From Cristatella mucedo (lineage: Eukaryota; Bryozoa; Phylactolaemata; Cristatellidae): a DNA stretch of 64,000 bases. The notes under the pieces were generated by a model, which saw only the letters and a program-made list of their open reading frames with translations, was not told where the DNA came from and ran no database searches. The stretch spans positions 22,616,001-22,680,000 of the forward strand of contig WPIO01000001.1 of assembly GCA_009760855.2 (NCBI GenBank). Reading direction: 5' to 3'. Position numbers and translations under genes: made by a program. Below are positions 1 to 12,100 of this stretch, piece by piece (the stretch's first letter is position 1; each line of letters begins with the position of its first letter).

Positions 1-619
1 TATATAGGCCTCTTTTTGAATCCCCTCCCTAGTACTTCCTGCTGAGCAATTAGATAGCTGGAGTCAGTCTAATGATGATGATGTGATTATGATGATGATG
101 ATGATGATGGCAAGAATAACAAAAATGCTTTTGCGCATTCCATTACGATACCGATCATACAGTCTGAGTTGCTAATCTGTTATCTATGCACTTCCTTCCT
201 GGTCCAACATTCACGTTTGCTACTCAAAAACCAGCCACTCACTGCTGTAGTGCTTGGAACTGCAGTCAAATCTAGTTGTTTCTTCTTGGTCCCTGTAGGC
301 TGCATGCTTTTGAGCGGAGCGCTTTAGTCCCTTGCTAGCCAACATATGGTCGGTTCGGTGCAGGGGCTTCAGGTCCGTTGAAGCCCCTGCTTTTTGTTGA
401 ACTCCCGAATGGTTATTCAACCGTCTCCTTTCTGTAAAGCTTCTGTTGCAAACTATCAAACCTGCATCCGTATGATTTCGTTCAAGTAGCAAGTAGTTGG
501 GGTATTGAAACTTTTTAATTCGCGATAGCTGGATAAATGAGACAGCGAATGCATACATTTCTTCGCTAGCAATAGCCCTACTTAATGCAAGTGTCTGCAC
601 CTGGATGTTGGCCAAGGGG
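1..619. other. Intergenic, no gene recognised
   Basis: Only a GAT trinucleotide run (about 72-109) stands out. Open frames here are short and show no family resemblance or splice structure. Confidence 0.5.
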
Positions 620-765
620 CTCCTGGTGCTCGCGCTTCACGACCCATCGCGTCGTCAGTTGGCTGTCCGGCAGCGGGCGATTCCTTACGATTGCCCACGG
701 CAAGCAGGATTGATGGTCACTAAGGCTTGCTTCAGTCGATATCTAAATGCGGCTCTTTAATGGTA
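620..765 (+). mobile_element. tRNA-derived SINE (family SINE-A), degraded copy
   Basis: This stretch follows the better SINE-A copies at 4525 and 11838: a cgcttcacgacc start, a gggcgattcctta block, then ggtcactaaggcttgcttc and a ctatctaaatgcggctctttaat end. The B-box region is badly eroded, so this is an old copy. Confidence 0.5.
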
Positions 766-1127
766 TAGTTCAATATTATTGAACTACTTACGTTTACACC
801 TTACATTTACACGCTATTCTTACCTCGTTTTGGCCTTAGGTTTGAATGATTGCAATCCTTCCTCTGACTGATTGCATTTACGTACGATTCCGCGTGCTGT
901 ACGATGCATTTATTTCGGGATTTACATTTTGTAATTGGCTTGTCATTACAGAGAAGAAACAACAAAGATCATTCCTTGCATTAACCCCCAGTAGTGTACC
1001 GAGACATTTGGCCAATAACTGTTTTCGCCTATGAGCTACTAAAGACAATGTACAACATTTCGGAAGGCACAGATGGGTTATTTTTTATTTCAAAATGCAG
1101 AGCGATGGGCGACCTCTGCAGTGGACT

Positions 1128-1235
1128 GCGTGCATTGAAAGAATTCCGCCTCGAGCAGGGATCGAACCCGCAGCCTCTGAGTTAGCGGCTCAATGCCCTG
1201 CCGATGTAGCCATCGACGCTTCACTTCCACTCGCG
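1128..1235 (-). mobile_element. tRNA-like SINE fragment (different head, SINE-C)
   Basis: On the minus strand an A-box-like tggctacatcggcagg is followed by a short stem-loop and a clear B box, gggttcgatccctgc. The acceptor stem does not pair well and unrelated sequence follows the B box, so a SINE head is more likely than a working tRNA gene. The head differs from the SINE-A and SINE-B copies in this window. Confidence 0.4.
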
Positions 1236-1820
1236 TGCTCGAGCAGGATCACCACGCTCTGCCTGAATGGAAACTCGCATGCTTTCAATTGTGAATCGGG
1301 TGTCGGGCTGCAGCCCCTACGCCTGCCATTCTAGCCGACCGGAAAGTGGACCCGCTTCATGACATGCGCAGGGTGGGTCAAGACTTGCCGGCTGAAACGC
1401 ACAGGGGCGGCGCTCAGCTCTCCGCGAGCCTGGCAGAGCTCAGCCTGGCGAAACGGCTGAATGGCCCTTACAAATCAGGCTGCGCTAAGCACCTTGGCCC
1501 GACCGCTGTCTTGTTTGCTTTTGCTCCAGTCAGCAGTGAGAGATTTATTTTCGCATCGATTGCTGAGTACGCCTTTGTTTCTCGGATCACTTTGGTTAAG
1601 GAAAACTAGCAGGCTAATGCTTAATATTGATTGGGCTAACGTAGCGGGCGTTCAAGCTAGCGAGGGTGCCTATTTGCTGTCAGAGCAGCTACTTGGGGCG
1701 CTGTCGAGACTGAGCTGCAGCTGCAGCGTAGCCGCGAAAGCGCAGCGGCGGGCTCGCCCCCTAGGCAGTACTCGCTTAAACAGAAACTCTTCGGACATAT
1801 GAAGAGCCAAGTGCAGTTCT

Positions 1821-1821
<1 letters not shown>

Positions 1822-1857
<36 letters not shown>

Positions 1858-2340
1858 TACTTGATAAAGCGCCCTCAGAGAACTTAATCTCTTTCTAGGC
1901 GCTTTACATTTGCTGCAAAGAGAAATGCAATTAAATGGTAAGTAAAATCATGCTTAAAAAAACAAACAAAATGAATAACATGGTTAGGGGTGACATGCAC
2001 ACGGTAAGCATGCAAATGTGGTTAGTGGCAGCATGCACAGTGTCAGCACGCATAAGCACGTGAAGGACGAATCACAGGGACCCACTAAATGCTGTCCTAA
2101 ATAGGTGTGTTTTTAAGTTCCTTTTAAATGTGGTCAGGTCAGTGGATGTTCTGACGCAGGTCGGGAGGGAGTTCCAAGCTTTAGGAGCATACGAACTAAA
2201 TGCACGGTCTCCAAAGGATTTGAGGTTTGTACGAGGTATTTCTAGGCTGTTGGATTCCGAAAAGTGGGTGGTACGATGCTTGGCCTGATGGGGGAGTATG
2301 TCGGAGAGATGTTCTTGCCTGTCGTACCCTGGCATCTATG
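1822..2340 (-). mobile_element. LINE-A (L2/CR1-type) 3' fragment
   Basis: In minus orientation the element ends with the family tail aaagcgcctagaaagagatt...gggcgctttatcaagtac followed by (ATT)n (TAA repeats at about 1823-1856 on plus). Between about 2072 and 2335 the minus strand still reads the typical end of an L2/CR1 reverse transcriptase ORF (KSFGDRAFSSYAPKAWNSLP). A frameshifted continuation runs to about 2528. It is a 5'-truncated, dead copy. Confidence 0.85.
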
Positions 2341-3162
2341 GTGCGTCTGACGTTGTTCAGACTGTACTGACGACACCGTACACTGTAAACAAGACGGAGT
2401 CTGCGAAGACCGTGAAATTGAGTGTTACTGAAGGAGTTTTTGCAGCTTTGGCTTGAGAGCATTTCAATATTGAGCACGGAAGCCATTTCAATTAAAGATT
2501 TCTTAAAGTTCACTGACTGCAAGGTCACTGAATCTGCGGTGCACTGATCTTGTGGTCTTGAGGCAAAAGCTGATGACTCACTCGAGAGTGATTGCCGCAG
2601 ATCTCATCTTCGACGTTTCTCAAGCGACTTGTGGATGCTGCGATTGCTGGAAAACTTTGATGCCCCTCTGAATTGTAAGTGAAACTGTTGGCGTGACTAC
2701 TTCATTCTTATGAAGCATACACTTGGTGAGGATGGGTTTCTTAGCCTCCACGGCGGGCATGGAGATTCATCTCTGTCTAGTAACCGATTGAAATGTAGGT
2801 TTCGAAGATTGGTATTTTGTTTAACTATCTAGAATTAAATTTGGATCTCTTGGGGTGCTTAACAGAGTTGCTTTGTGTTCACATCGAGGATCGGCTATAA
2901 TCTCGCCAAAATCCTGGTGCCTTGCCGGCACTCAGTGGTCAAATTAAGCCTCACAGAAAGAAAGGCAATTTTCAGGTCACGGTTGCAATGCGAAGCGTAC
3001 CTTGTTGGGCGCCCCATATCTTAGTGCAATGTCATATGACACCGAACTGGCGCTTCGAGTTGTCTCGAATTCTAAACCAGGTCTTTCAAAAATTAGTGCT
3101 GACGAGAGAGAACTCGGAGCGTGTATAAAATAGAACCCGGCGCCTCTTGTCAGTTTATTGTG
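2341..3162. other. Intergenic; decayed LINE then nothing recognised
   Basis: Up to about 2530 the minus strand may continue the neighbouring LINE in a shifted frame. Beyond that I see no gene or repeat. Confidence 0.4.
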
Positions 3163-3312
3163 TGCCCAGCTGAGTTGGCCCAGCGGTCAAGGTCACCCCG
3201 GGGAACAAGGTCTGGCCGAAGCTGTGGGCTCGAGCCCCGTGGCATACGTGACGCGCCCATGTAAGGATTAGGTTCTCTTAGGGTGCTATGCAAATGAATT
3301 ATATTATATTAT
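3163..3312 (+). mobile_element. tRNA-derived SINE (family SINE-B)
   Basis: A-box-like gttggcccagcggtcaagg and B-box gggctcgagccccgtgg mark a tRNA-derived head. The 3' part (gtaaggattaggttctcttagggtgctatgcaaatgaatta) resembles the LINE-A tail, as in the copies at 51516 and, inverted, at 25945. Confidence 0.75.
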
Positions 3313-4524
3313 ATTTCTTTTCCTCATACACGTTTGAGGCCTTAGATCGAGCATGTGTCAGACTTAAAACGACGGGTCAAGCATACTCTCTGTTGCTTCC
3401 ACAGAGTCACCATTAAGCTCTACTCTATTCCTTACATTATATTATTTTTTTTCATTCTTAACACAGATTCATAAATATGTAGTTCGGTTGAAAAGCAATC
3501 TTTTTGAATACATTCCGAGCAGAAATAGCCCTACCTTCGTCGATTTGTAGGTAGGCTTAAAAGTGCAATAATGTCATTCCGGCATACTACTCTCAGTTAG
3601 TGACGCACATGCATACCAAAGTCCTTGGTAAAGGTCTCGACCCTCCTTGAAATTATTCCAATTTTTTTAGGTTAAGCACGGTAAAACAGGCTTCCATCCT
3701 TGGCCACAGTTCTACGAGCACAATAATTCATTCGGTCATTCCACTTCCAACTTGTTTCCCTCATGTTACGAACTTCTTAACCTTAAACGCAGCCTCACGT
3801 TCCAGCCCATCTCCAAGGATTCTAAATCTTTTTGGTTTACCCGCGGCTATATTTGAGCCAGTATTCGTTAGAGCAAGAATTGAACTACATATTCAAGGAG
3901 AAGAGGCTCCAACTCACTTTCACCAGTTGCGGGCCTTTTTTCTAGAATCTCTAATCCCAGTTGGCTTAACTTGTTGCCACACTTCCTCCTAGCTGTATTC
4001 AATAGTTTTCGGTTGTAACGGGCCTTCGGAAAATCAAAGCATTTTCGCAAGGTCCCACGACCTGCAGCGACGACTCGACCTATGCAGCGCCCGCGTAGCC
4101 ACTCAAGCTTGCACCGAGATGGGTCAGCCACGTGCTCTAAATGGTTGCTATTAGTCTCGCAGTTCAGCGTACCCTCGTAGGCAAGGATCGACACTTTGAA
4201 GGATCTGCTCCGATGCTCAGGTTGAAGAGCCATCAAACGAGCCGCCTCTCGCTATCCCCGCCACTGGTAGGAGGGTGGGCATCGCCAGTTCGCGGGCTCG
4301 GTCAGTACGTAGCTTACAGGGCTCTTAGGAGTCGCCATCTGCGTAATGAATTAACGAGCGGTCGAGCTCTCTTGCCTGCTCCGAATCTCGTACTGCCATC
4401 AGGCAAGGTTTAATAGAGGAATCTGGTCGCTAGACCGTCTGGCCGCTATCTGCCGACCGCGCCGCTGCTCGTACAGCACGAGAGTGAGTATATACTGAAG
4501 AAGAGGAAGAGGAGCGACTTTTTA
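3313..4524. other. Intergenic, no gene recognised
   Basis: AT-rich sequence with short TATTA repeats at the left, then mixed sequence. The longest open frames (about 120 codons) lack recognisable domains. Confidence 0.4.
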
Positions 4525-4690
4525 AGGCGGTTGCTTTTCACGACCTCGGCCCCGAGGTCGTGGGTTCGATTCCTGCGGTGGGCGATCCTTTATCGCCGCT
4601 GCAAGCGGTGGTGATAGCCGTTAAGGCTCTTCTGTCGCTATACAAAAAGAGGCTATTAAATCAGCTTGTGTTTATTTATTTTAGAGAGCC
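4525..4690 (+). mobile_element. tRNA-derived SINE (family SINE-A)
   Basis: Carries cacgacctcggccccgaggtcgtg (a perfect 11-bp hairpin), then the B box gggttcgattcctgc, then gggcgatcctttatcgccgctgcaag and ctatacaaaaagaggctattaaa. It is near-identical to the copy at 11838, so both are probably fairly young. Confidence 0.85.
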
Positions 4691-4902
4691 AGAGAGCTAC
4701 GGCAGCCACCTTACTCCACTCGCCGGCCGTTGGCGCTTTGTGGCTGCGAAGACTGCGGTCTTGCGCACGCGCAGACGCTGCAGGCAAGGTAGCCGACGGC
4801 ACAGGATATCCGGCCACCGGACATCGGCGTGAATGCAGATTGAATAGCCGATAAATAAATAAATAAAAGCCGATAAATAGTCGATAAATATGAAAGATTG
4901 AG

Positions 4903-4976
4903 ATAGAGAGAGGGATGGAGAGAGAGGGATGGAGAGAGAGGGATGGAGAGAGAGGGATGGAGAGAGAGGAAGAGGA
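4903..4976. repeat. Minisatellite, 14-bp GA-rich unit
   Basis: Tandem copies of ggatggagagagag, at least four nearly perfect. It creates spurious Ser/Pro/Leu-rich open frames on the minus strand. Confidence 0.85.
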
Positions 4977-6417
4977 GAGGACACGCACGACTTTCGATCG
5001 CGTCTAACGGGCTACTAAGAGCTCCATTGAATAAACGGATTTTTTGGAAGCCGTTCCTGACACACTCATGCCAAAAGTACGACGTGAGCTTCAAGACAGG
5101 CCGGTGCATTTTTCCAACAGCGTAGAAGTGGCACGGAAGTGAGCAACGCTGCAACAGTGTCCGCTGCCTACTTTTCCCAATGCAGTGCTTCTAATGATTG
5201 GACACGAATGTCATTCTGCTTAAGAAGCTAATAGAAAAATTCGATTGGGGGGAAATTTCAAGCTTAGAAAAACATTGCGATATCCACACGAAACCTTAAA
5301 AGCTATATAACCTGCCACAAATCAATTTTTTCATGCTTCCTCTTTCCGCTAAGGCGCACCTGAAGTTAATTTGCTGGAAGTCCTATTTGTATAGCGTTGC
5401 TTGACATGAAACAGTTTCGTTGTCCTGGACCTAGTTTCAGCAATGAGAGCGTGCAGTGTGAGCGTGGCAAAGAGCTGACTAGCTGACTTGATCAGGTGCG
5501 TCTGAGCGCTATCTAAATGTAATATAAAGCCGCGTCAGTTGCTTTTTCAAGAGATTTGTACAGGCATTGAATGCGCCTCCACCAAGGACCGCACTTGCAA
5601 AACTATGGTCACCTGAAGTTACCAAAAACTTAGACAGGTCCCGTCATCCGACGCCGCTTCCTATGCGACGAGCACCTGTTTCCTTTTGGTCGATGTTGCA
5701 ATAAACTGTCGTGAGCAACAGCAAAGAAGAGTAGGCTACCGCGACGATGATTGGTTCAGCGTTATCGATCAGTTATTACTAAGCGCGCTTTTTCACTAGC
5801 CCGATTTTACGTTCGTCCTAGACTTTCCTCGCGCCACGTCTCCGCTCAGTTTTCGGTGCCAAAAAAACTGTGCCGACTCCCTCGAGCGCGTGCGATCGCG
5901 TTGCATGAGCGATATTTATTCCTCGGAATCTCGCTGCTGCAATCGGATGCAATGCAGCGCTCAATCGGCAGCAAGTCGCAACATCGTCGTTCGAAACTGA
6001 GGCGCAGTCGGGGCATCTCGTCGGAGGCCAGAATCCTGGCTCCATATTCTCTCGGCTTGACCCCGGGTCACGGTTCATTTGCTGGAAACCTGACCGCGGA
6101 GCCTTGCGCTTGCAAAGCCGCCCTTGCTGCGCGGCATTGTTTGTTGCCATGGCGTGGGATGACCATCGATTTTCAAAACGTCGCACAGCGATAGACTCGA
6201 CAGGCAATTGGCGAACTCTGCGTGACGCGAGGCACGCGAGCGGCTCACCTGGCTTGGCGGTCGGGCTCTGTCGTCGCAGACATGCAGGACAGCTTTAGCT
6301 GTCTTGTCTAGCCAGGACTTAGGCAAAGGCTGCCTTCCTAAATACACAGGACTTGTGCAAAGGCTGCCCTCCTAATTACAGGCTTCATCCTCAGCAAAAG
6401 AAGCCTTCGAGTCGGTC
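4977..6417. other. Upstream flank of the TSP1-like gene
   Basis: No coding exon recognised. From about 5800 onward the DNA becomes CpG-rich, which fits the promoter side of the gene starting at 6418, but I see no defined core promoter motif. Confidence 0.35.
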
Positions 6418-6490
6418 ATGGCCTGGAACACTGCGACGACTGTCTTTGCCTTAATGGCTCTCCTGGGCTGGTGTGCAGCTACGGCGTCGG
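6418..6490 (+). CDS. TSP1-like gene exon 1: start codon and signal peptide
   Basis: ATG in a good context (ggtcATGGCC), 24 codons of signal-peptide character ending near ATAS, then donor TCGG|GTAAGA. It ends in phase 1, which fits exon 2. The exon is too short to stand out as an open frame and was found from its donor and hydrophobic core. Confidence 0.72.
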
Positions 6491-6586
6491 GTAAGACGCG
6501 CTCTCTTGATTCATAGCGGCAAGAAAGAGAGTGCCTTAATTGCATTGCGAGGCCACGCGTAAGGCCTGCTCCTCGCGGCGGGCGGC

Positions 6587-6618
<32 letters not shown>

Positions 6619-9081
6619 AGTCTATCTATTAGGGATCTCGCATGCAATTCCCCTAGTGCCCTAGCACCTCAAAAAGACCGAGCATCCTTCGAGCGTTTGA
6701 TCTGTAAGCTCGCTCACAAAAAAGTGCTCGCTTTGCGCGAGCAATTTTTTCGTCACGGCGGCGTTTAATTAACTCCTGCCACCCCCTCTTCCTGATAGAT
6801 TCGGCACCGCGGCTCCGTCGTAGCGAGCCGACTTTGATGCTATCTTCTTGGCGTGAATTAATCGTTTTTTGCCGCGAAACCTCCTCCATTTAGTAATTCT
6901 CATGAGCACTCCAGACGGACGAGTGAATGAATCGATACGCCGCTGGGCGCGTTTCAGGCGAGCCATGATTTGTCCGCTGTTTGCACTTCACGCAGCAGCA
7001 GCAGCAGCAGAAGTTCCGCAGCTATTGTCGCCGCATTTGCAGCAGAACAAGCCGTCGAGCGAGTGCCAGCCAGCTCTCGGCTCGGCCGCCGCCGCCGCGT
7101 CGAGCGAGCGAGCGTGCGCTAGCGCTGCTCCTACGCGCGATCGATCGATCGATAGATCGATAGATCGGGGCTCTTTTCTTCTCTTTCTTTTCAAGTAGCT
7201 TTTCTTTCGGCCCTCGCCTGCAGTCGCCAGCAGTCCTCGAGATGAAGCGCGGGCACGCTACCATTAGCTGGACAATGACATCTACTTGAGAGTTACTTAC
7301 TAATCCCTGCGAATTGCAACCTTTAGGGAACCGGCCGTTGCATAATTTACAATCGAAAATATAGCTGCATAGATGAAGTATATAGCTAGCTACACTTTGC
7401 TCTCGAAACCATTCGATTTCGCGCGGGGTTTTGAAGTGAGTTTCACGCTGCCGATGGTGCTGCACAAGTGTAGTAGCCCTCTGTGGCTACGGAATAAACT
7501 GTTCTAGCGAGATGTGCACATCGACGCGCTACATTTTGTGGCACGGGCGCTTTTTGTTGCTGCCACGCTCCCGTCGGCGCATGCGCGCATGCATGCATGC
7601 ATGCATGCATTGAGGCAGCATCTGCGACTCGCTGTAGCCGTGCTTACGCTGCTGGGACCACCGGGTACTTGCCAAGCGCTTGCAAAGATTGACAGCAGTT
7701 GCATGCATGCATGCGCTCTGCCGGTGGCGCAGAGTTTGAGTGCACGGCCGCCTCAGTTTGTAGCAATAATATGGCAGCTCCGCGGGTGTTAAATAATTGG
7801 GATCTCGATGCGAGGCAGCGTGTTTGTACGCTTGCCTCGGTGCGGCACCGACTGGGGATTTTCTCCTCGTGAAAGTTGAATAAATACTACCAGCTCCTAC
7901 CTAGAATTTGAGTAAGCTGCATCTACTTCCTTTTCCTTGGCTCAAAAGAGTTGCTATACAAACTCCACGGAGCCATATTCTTTGAGTTCCTGCAACTGAA
8001 AACTTTTGACGCGGGGGGGGCTGGAGGACTCTCGCTGAATGGATCGAGGGGTCGCGGTTGCATTTTCTGTACTCAGAACGGTGAGAGGATAACCAACTGT
8101 AACGCGATATTTAAAGTAGTGTCAAGGATATCGCACAGCTGATTGCTTCGCTAGTACATCTAAAATCGCAGGCTACGACTCTTATGTCAAACCCTAACCG
8201 TGTACCAATAGCCGCATTACGATTCTACTGTGTCTAGAAGTGTGGAGTGCCGAAATGCCTTCTCCTCATTCGTAGTTTAATCACTATCCTTACACCGAGA
8301 AAAAAGTGGTAACAGATATCTTCGCGGAATTTTCAAGCTAATGTTTAAACTCCGTCGCAACTTGCTCTTTCGAGTTGATTCGCGCTTAAAATAGCATTCC
8401 ATGTTAAATTATTGCAGTTAATCGGCCTAGTGTGAGCTGCCTGCTGCTGTATTCATCACACTGTGACTTGAGCTGGCAGCCAGTCTCCTAGTGCTCTAGC
8501 TACTACAGGTGCGCTCTCAGATCTTATAAAACGAGGAACTTGCAAAATAAACCAGAGCCTAATAACTTTACGTATCAACAGGATTACTTTGAACTTATTA
8601 AGCTATGTTGCTGCGAAATAATGCGAAACATTTAAGGCAAATCCGTGCACTATGAGCCATAGTCACTGCGCTGTTCACAGTGAACAGACTTTAGGTAAAT
8701 CGGGCGATTAAGAAGCTTTCCCTCAAGCGCCTACGTGTGTACTCGCTGCTACCTTCACTGATGTACCTGGGTCCTAGCTCAAGGGTAAGGTGCTCGCTCT
8801 TCACAATCCGGGACGTGGGTTCAAGTCCTGCAGTGGGCGATCCTTTATTGTCTACTGCAATAGGTGGCAATAGTCGCTGCAGCTCTTCCGCCGCTTTATA
8901 AATGAGGCTTTTGAATCAACTAAAAAATATTACTGCATTCCATTTGAGCACCTTAATTACTTTAGCTGTTCTTATTCCTCCAATTTCACACTACAGAGCG
9001 ACCGAAGGCAACCTTCCACGGCGGCGGTGGCGGCAGGGGGTGGAGTGTCAGATATGATTCGGGTCGAGCCGGAAATGACCC

Positions 9082-9174
<93 letters not shown>

Positions 9175-12100
9175 CTACTGTTCCAGCGCTCTATCGACTG
9201 AGCGACTGACACAATCACTCTATGGCAACAGACGCGGAGCTTAATGTATTGGCTTTGAATTTCAACTTCCGCACACGAGCCCGTTTCCCTAACTGCACGC
9301 ATGCATGCGTGTCTTAATTTTAAATTTTGTGCTTTGCTGCAAGACATTACATTCTCTGCTGCCGGCGACATGAGCATCCGACGCACTGCTGCGCATCCTG
9401 TCAAGTGGCGGTGCGCCTACGCGCATACGACGGAGGCTCTGAACAAAAACAACGAGAAAGAAGGAGACAGCTGATGCATCGCTCTGAAGTGACGCGCTAG
9501 CGCGAGCATGCTTAAATCTGCGCAGCAGTTCTGCTAAGCGCGTAGGAACCTGACCATAGCAGACCTCACAGTGCTGCAAAGACATGAGCTGTGCTCGCAT
9601 CAGCTGACTGCAAACTCATTTTAATTTAGTTCTCGACATTTAGCATCGTCGTTCCTGCTCTAAATTTAGGGCAGTGACGTAGCCGGCTTCGACATTGTGC
9701 ATCGGCGGTTTCAAGAAGAATAACTTCCTGCTAACGTGGCAAGCTCTACATTTCGGTTAAGAAAAATTTAATTATGCCTTACCTGTTCTGAATGAATTTT
9801 CACGCCAGCACTTTGATCCAATTTTGCAGGACAGTGCAATTGGACGTCATGGTCAATAAATGAATGTAACTGCACTGATGAGACTTACTGGTCAGTGCGA
9901 ACTTGCCAACTCGCTAACGGCACGGTTACGTACCTGTACAGTATGGAGCTCGATATCGCCAACTGCAGCAGCCAATGTCAAGTGGCCAGGTCGCCGTCCT
10001 GCGTGTGCAACACGCTGGTCTTGGGGTAACTGGAGACCTGAGAGCTTTCGTTCGTCTGCATCTCATCGGCGTCTTCATTTATGCCTGCTTTTTTAAAGAA
10101 TACTGCGTGACCTTGTGTGCTCTTCGTTTAACTACAGAGCTCGATTTCCCTGTAAAGTATATTTAAATTGAACTTCTTTGACGAGATCAGATGTGGCTAA
10201 TCCAATTACCGCTGACCTGGATTGTTGCCAGTAGCGGTGGCCATTTTTAGTCGTCGACTGAAACTGATCCAATTTAGGTACGTTACCAATTTTAACTAGG
10301 AAAAAACGAACGTGAATTTCCTTATTGTCGCTGCATCAGCAGTAGTAATACTCATAGCAATAATCATACGTTGCGTAACACCGTAATAGTACCACATATC
10401 TACTCTAGGGGTGTTAAGCAGGCTGGTAAGGATGCATTTCAATTGATTGACGATAATAACATGCTCAATTGAAGCACGTAAAACCGCGTGCAAGGACAAT
10501 CGCGCGGACGATGGTAAATCGGCCGCGGATTGTTTTATCTTCCTTTTAAATCACGTTGGTTAAGGAACGTCGTGTGTCAATTGATAGCGAGTTATAGTCA
10601 GTCCTTAAGGGTGCCGCAGTTGAAATCATGGTCTCAAACCGATTTGATGGTTGCTATGGGCTAAGCTAAATGACTCGAGTTAGTGGCAGTGATAAACCTG
10701 CTAAACAAAAGTGCTTCAGAAAGGTAAGCCAACGAGGGCGAAGGGACCTAAAAGTGACTGACAGATGACCTTGAAGCCGACGCGAGGTTTGACGGGAAGC
10801 GAGTCCAAACTGGAGAGCAGTGGTATAACGAGAAATTTGCCGCGTTCGAGAAAAAAAAACAGAAAAGTTTGGGTTCCGTGCGTTCCGCCATCTTAATGAT
10901 ATTTCTAGTGTTTCGGTTCAGGGCGGATAACGTCACCTGGGAGTGCCAGGACTACGAATGCTTCCTGTACGGCGCCGGCGACTTACCTTGGACCGAGTGG
11001 ACCCCAGTGACAGACTGCGGCACGACGTACCGCAGTCACGAAATGAGCTGCAACTGGACCAGCGCATCCACCGCATCAAAGAACGCGTTGAGCTCACCGA
11101 TCTGCGGCGAGAGATGCATAGCGTGCATAACTCAGCCGCAGCCGGCCGCGGCCACGATGAATTGCGTCGCCATATGCGGCAACTGCACGAACGATACGAC
11201 GTTTTCTATCTCGACCCAGAACTGCAGCAGCATGTACTCGATCGAGATCGAGAACGTCACGTGCGGCTCGTGGACCGCTTGGCTCGAGCCGTCGCGCTGT
11301 CGCGCCCCGACCGCCTGCCCGTCGTGTCCGGCGACGCAGACGCGCCGCCGCCGCTGCAGCATCACCGGTGACGAGATGAACGCAGACGGCAGACCGTGCA
11401 ACAACGTTGTGACGAGCGACAGCAGCGAAAACACGTGCTACATCAACGCCAGCAGCTCCACGTTTCAAGGTAGCTAGCTCTCAGCGCGTGCGCGCGCAAG
11501 TGCGCCGCCGTTCGACTCGCCGCACGCATCGCAGATCGCATTTCGAACCGACGCACGCCACGACCATAGGTTCAGCGGCGCCGCGATCGGCCGTCGCCGC
11601 GCAGGCGCAGCCCGCGTGAGGTCGGCTGAGAGTAATTCACACCCTACAATCCAGTACTGCGGCTAGCAGGGCGCTGGCTGGCAGAGTCTCTAGCTCGCGC
11701 CGTTGGCTCCGCATCTTGAGTCGCGCTCGTTTGAGAATTGTGACTCTGCAGTATCAGCCTACTAGCGAGACTCGAACAAGGCCGCCGCGGCAATGCAGCT
11801 ACGCGGCGAGCGGCGCGGCGGCGGACCGGGGTTTCTAGGAGCCGTAATGGCTCACTTGGTAAGGTGGTTGCTTTTCACGACCTCGGCCCCGAGGTCGTGG
11901 GTTCGAATCCTGCGGTGGGCGATCCTTTATCGCCACTGCAAGCGTTGGTGATAGCCGTAAAGGCTACTCTGTCGCTATACAAAAAGAGGCTATTAAAACA
12001 GCTAGTATATTATTTATTTTATTTATCTAGAAGGCGGCGCGTGCGAAAATTAGCTAGCTAATCAGCGATGGAGAAAGTGAATCTCCGCCGCGATCCGTCA

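Noticed and set aside
1128-1235. Genuine tRNA gene
   Set aside because: B box is good but acceptor and D arms do not pair properly; better explained as a SINE head. The same holds for all other A/B-box hits.
4656-5154. Ser/Leu/Pro-rich minus-strand frames
   Set aside because: Caused by the 14-bp GA-rich minisatellite and a SINE.
11094-11468. Antisense and alternative-frame ORFs over TSP1 exon 3
   Set aside because: High G+C keeps all frames open; only the plus frame has cysteine spacing, sequons and matching splice phases.
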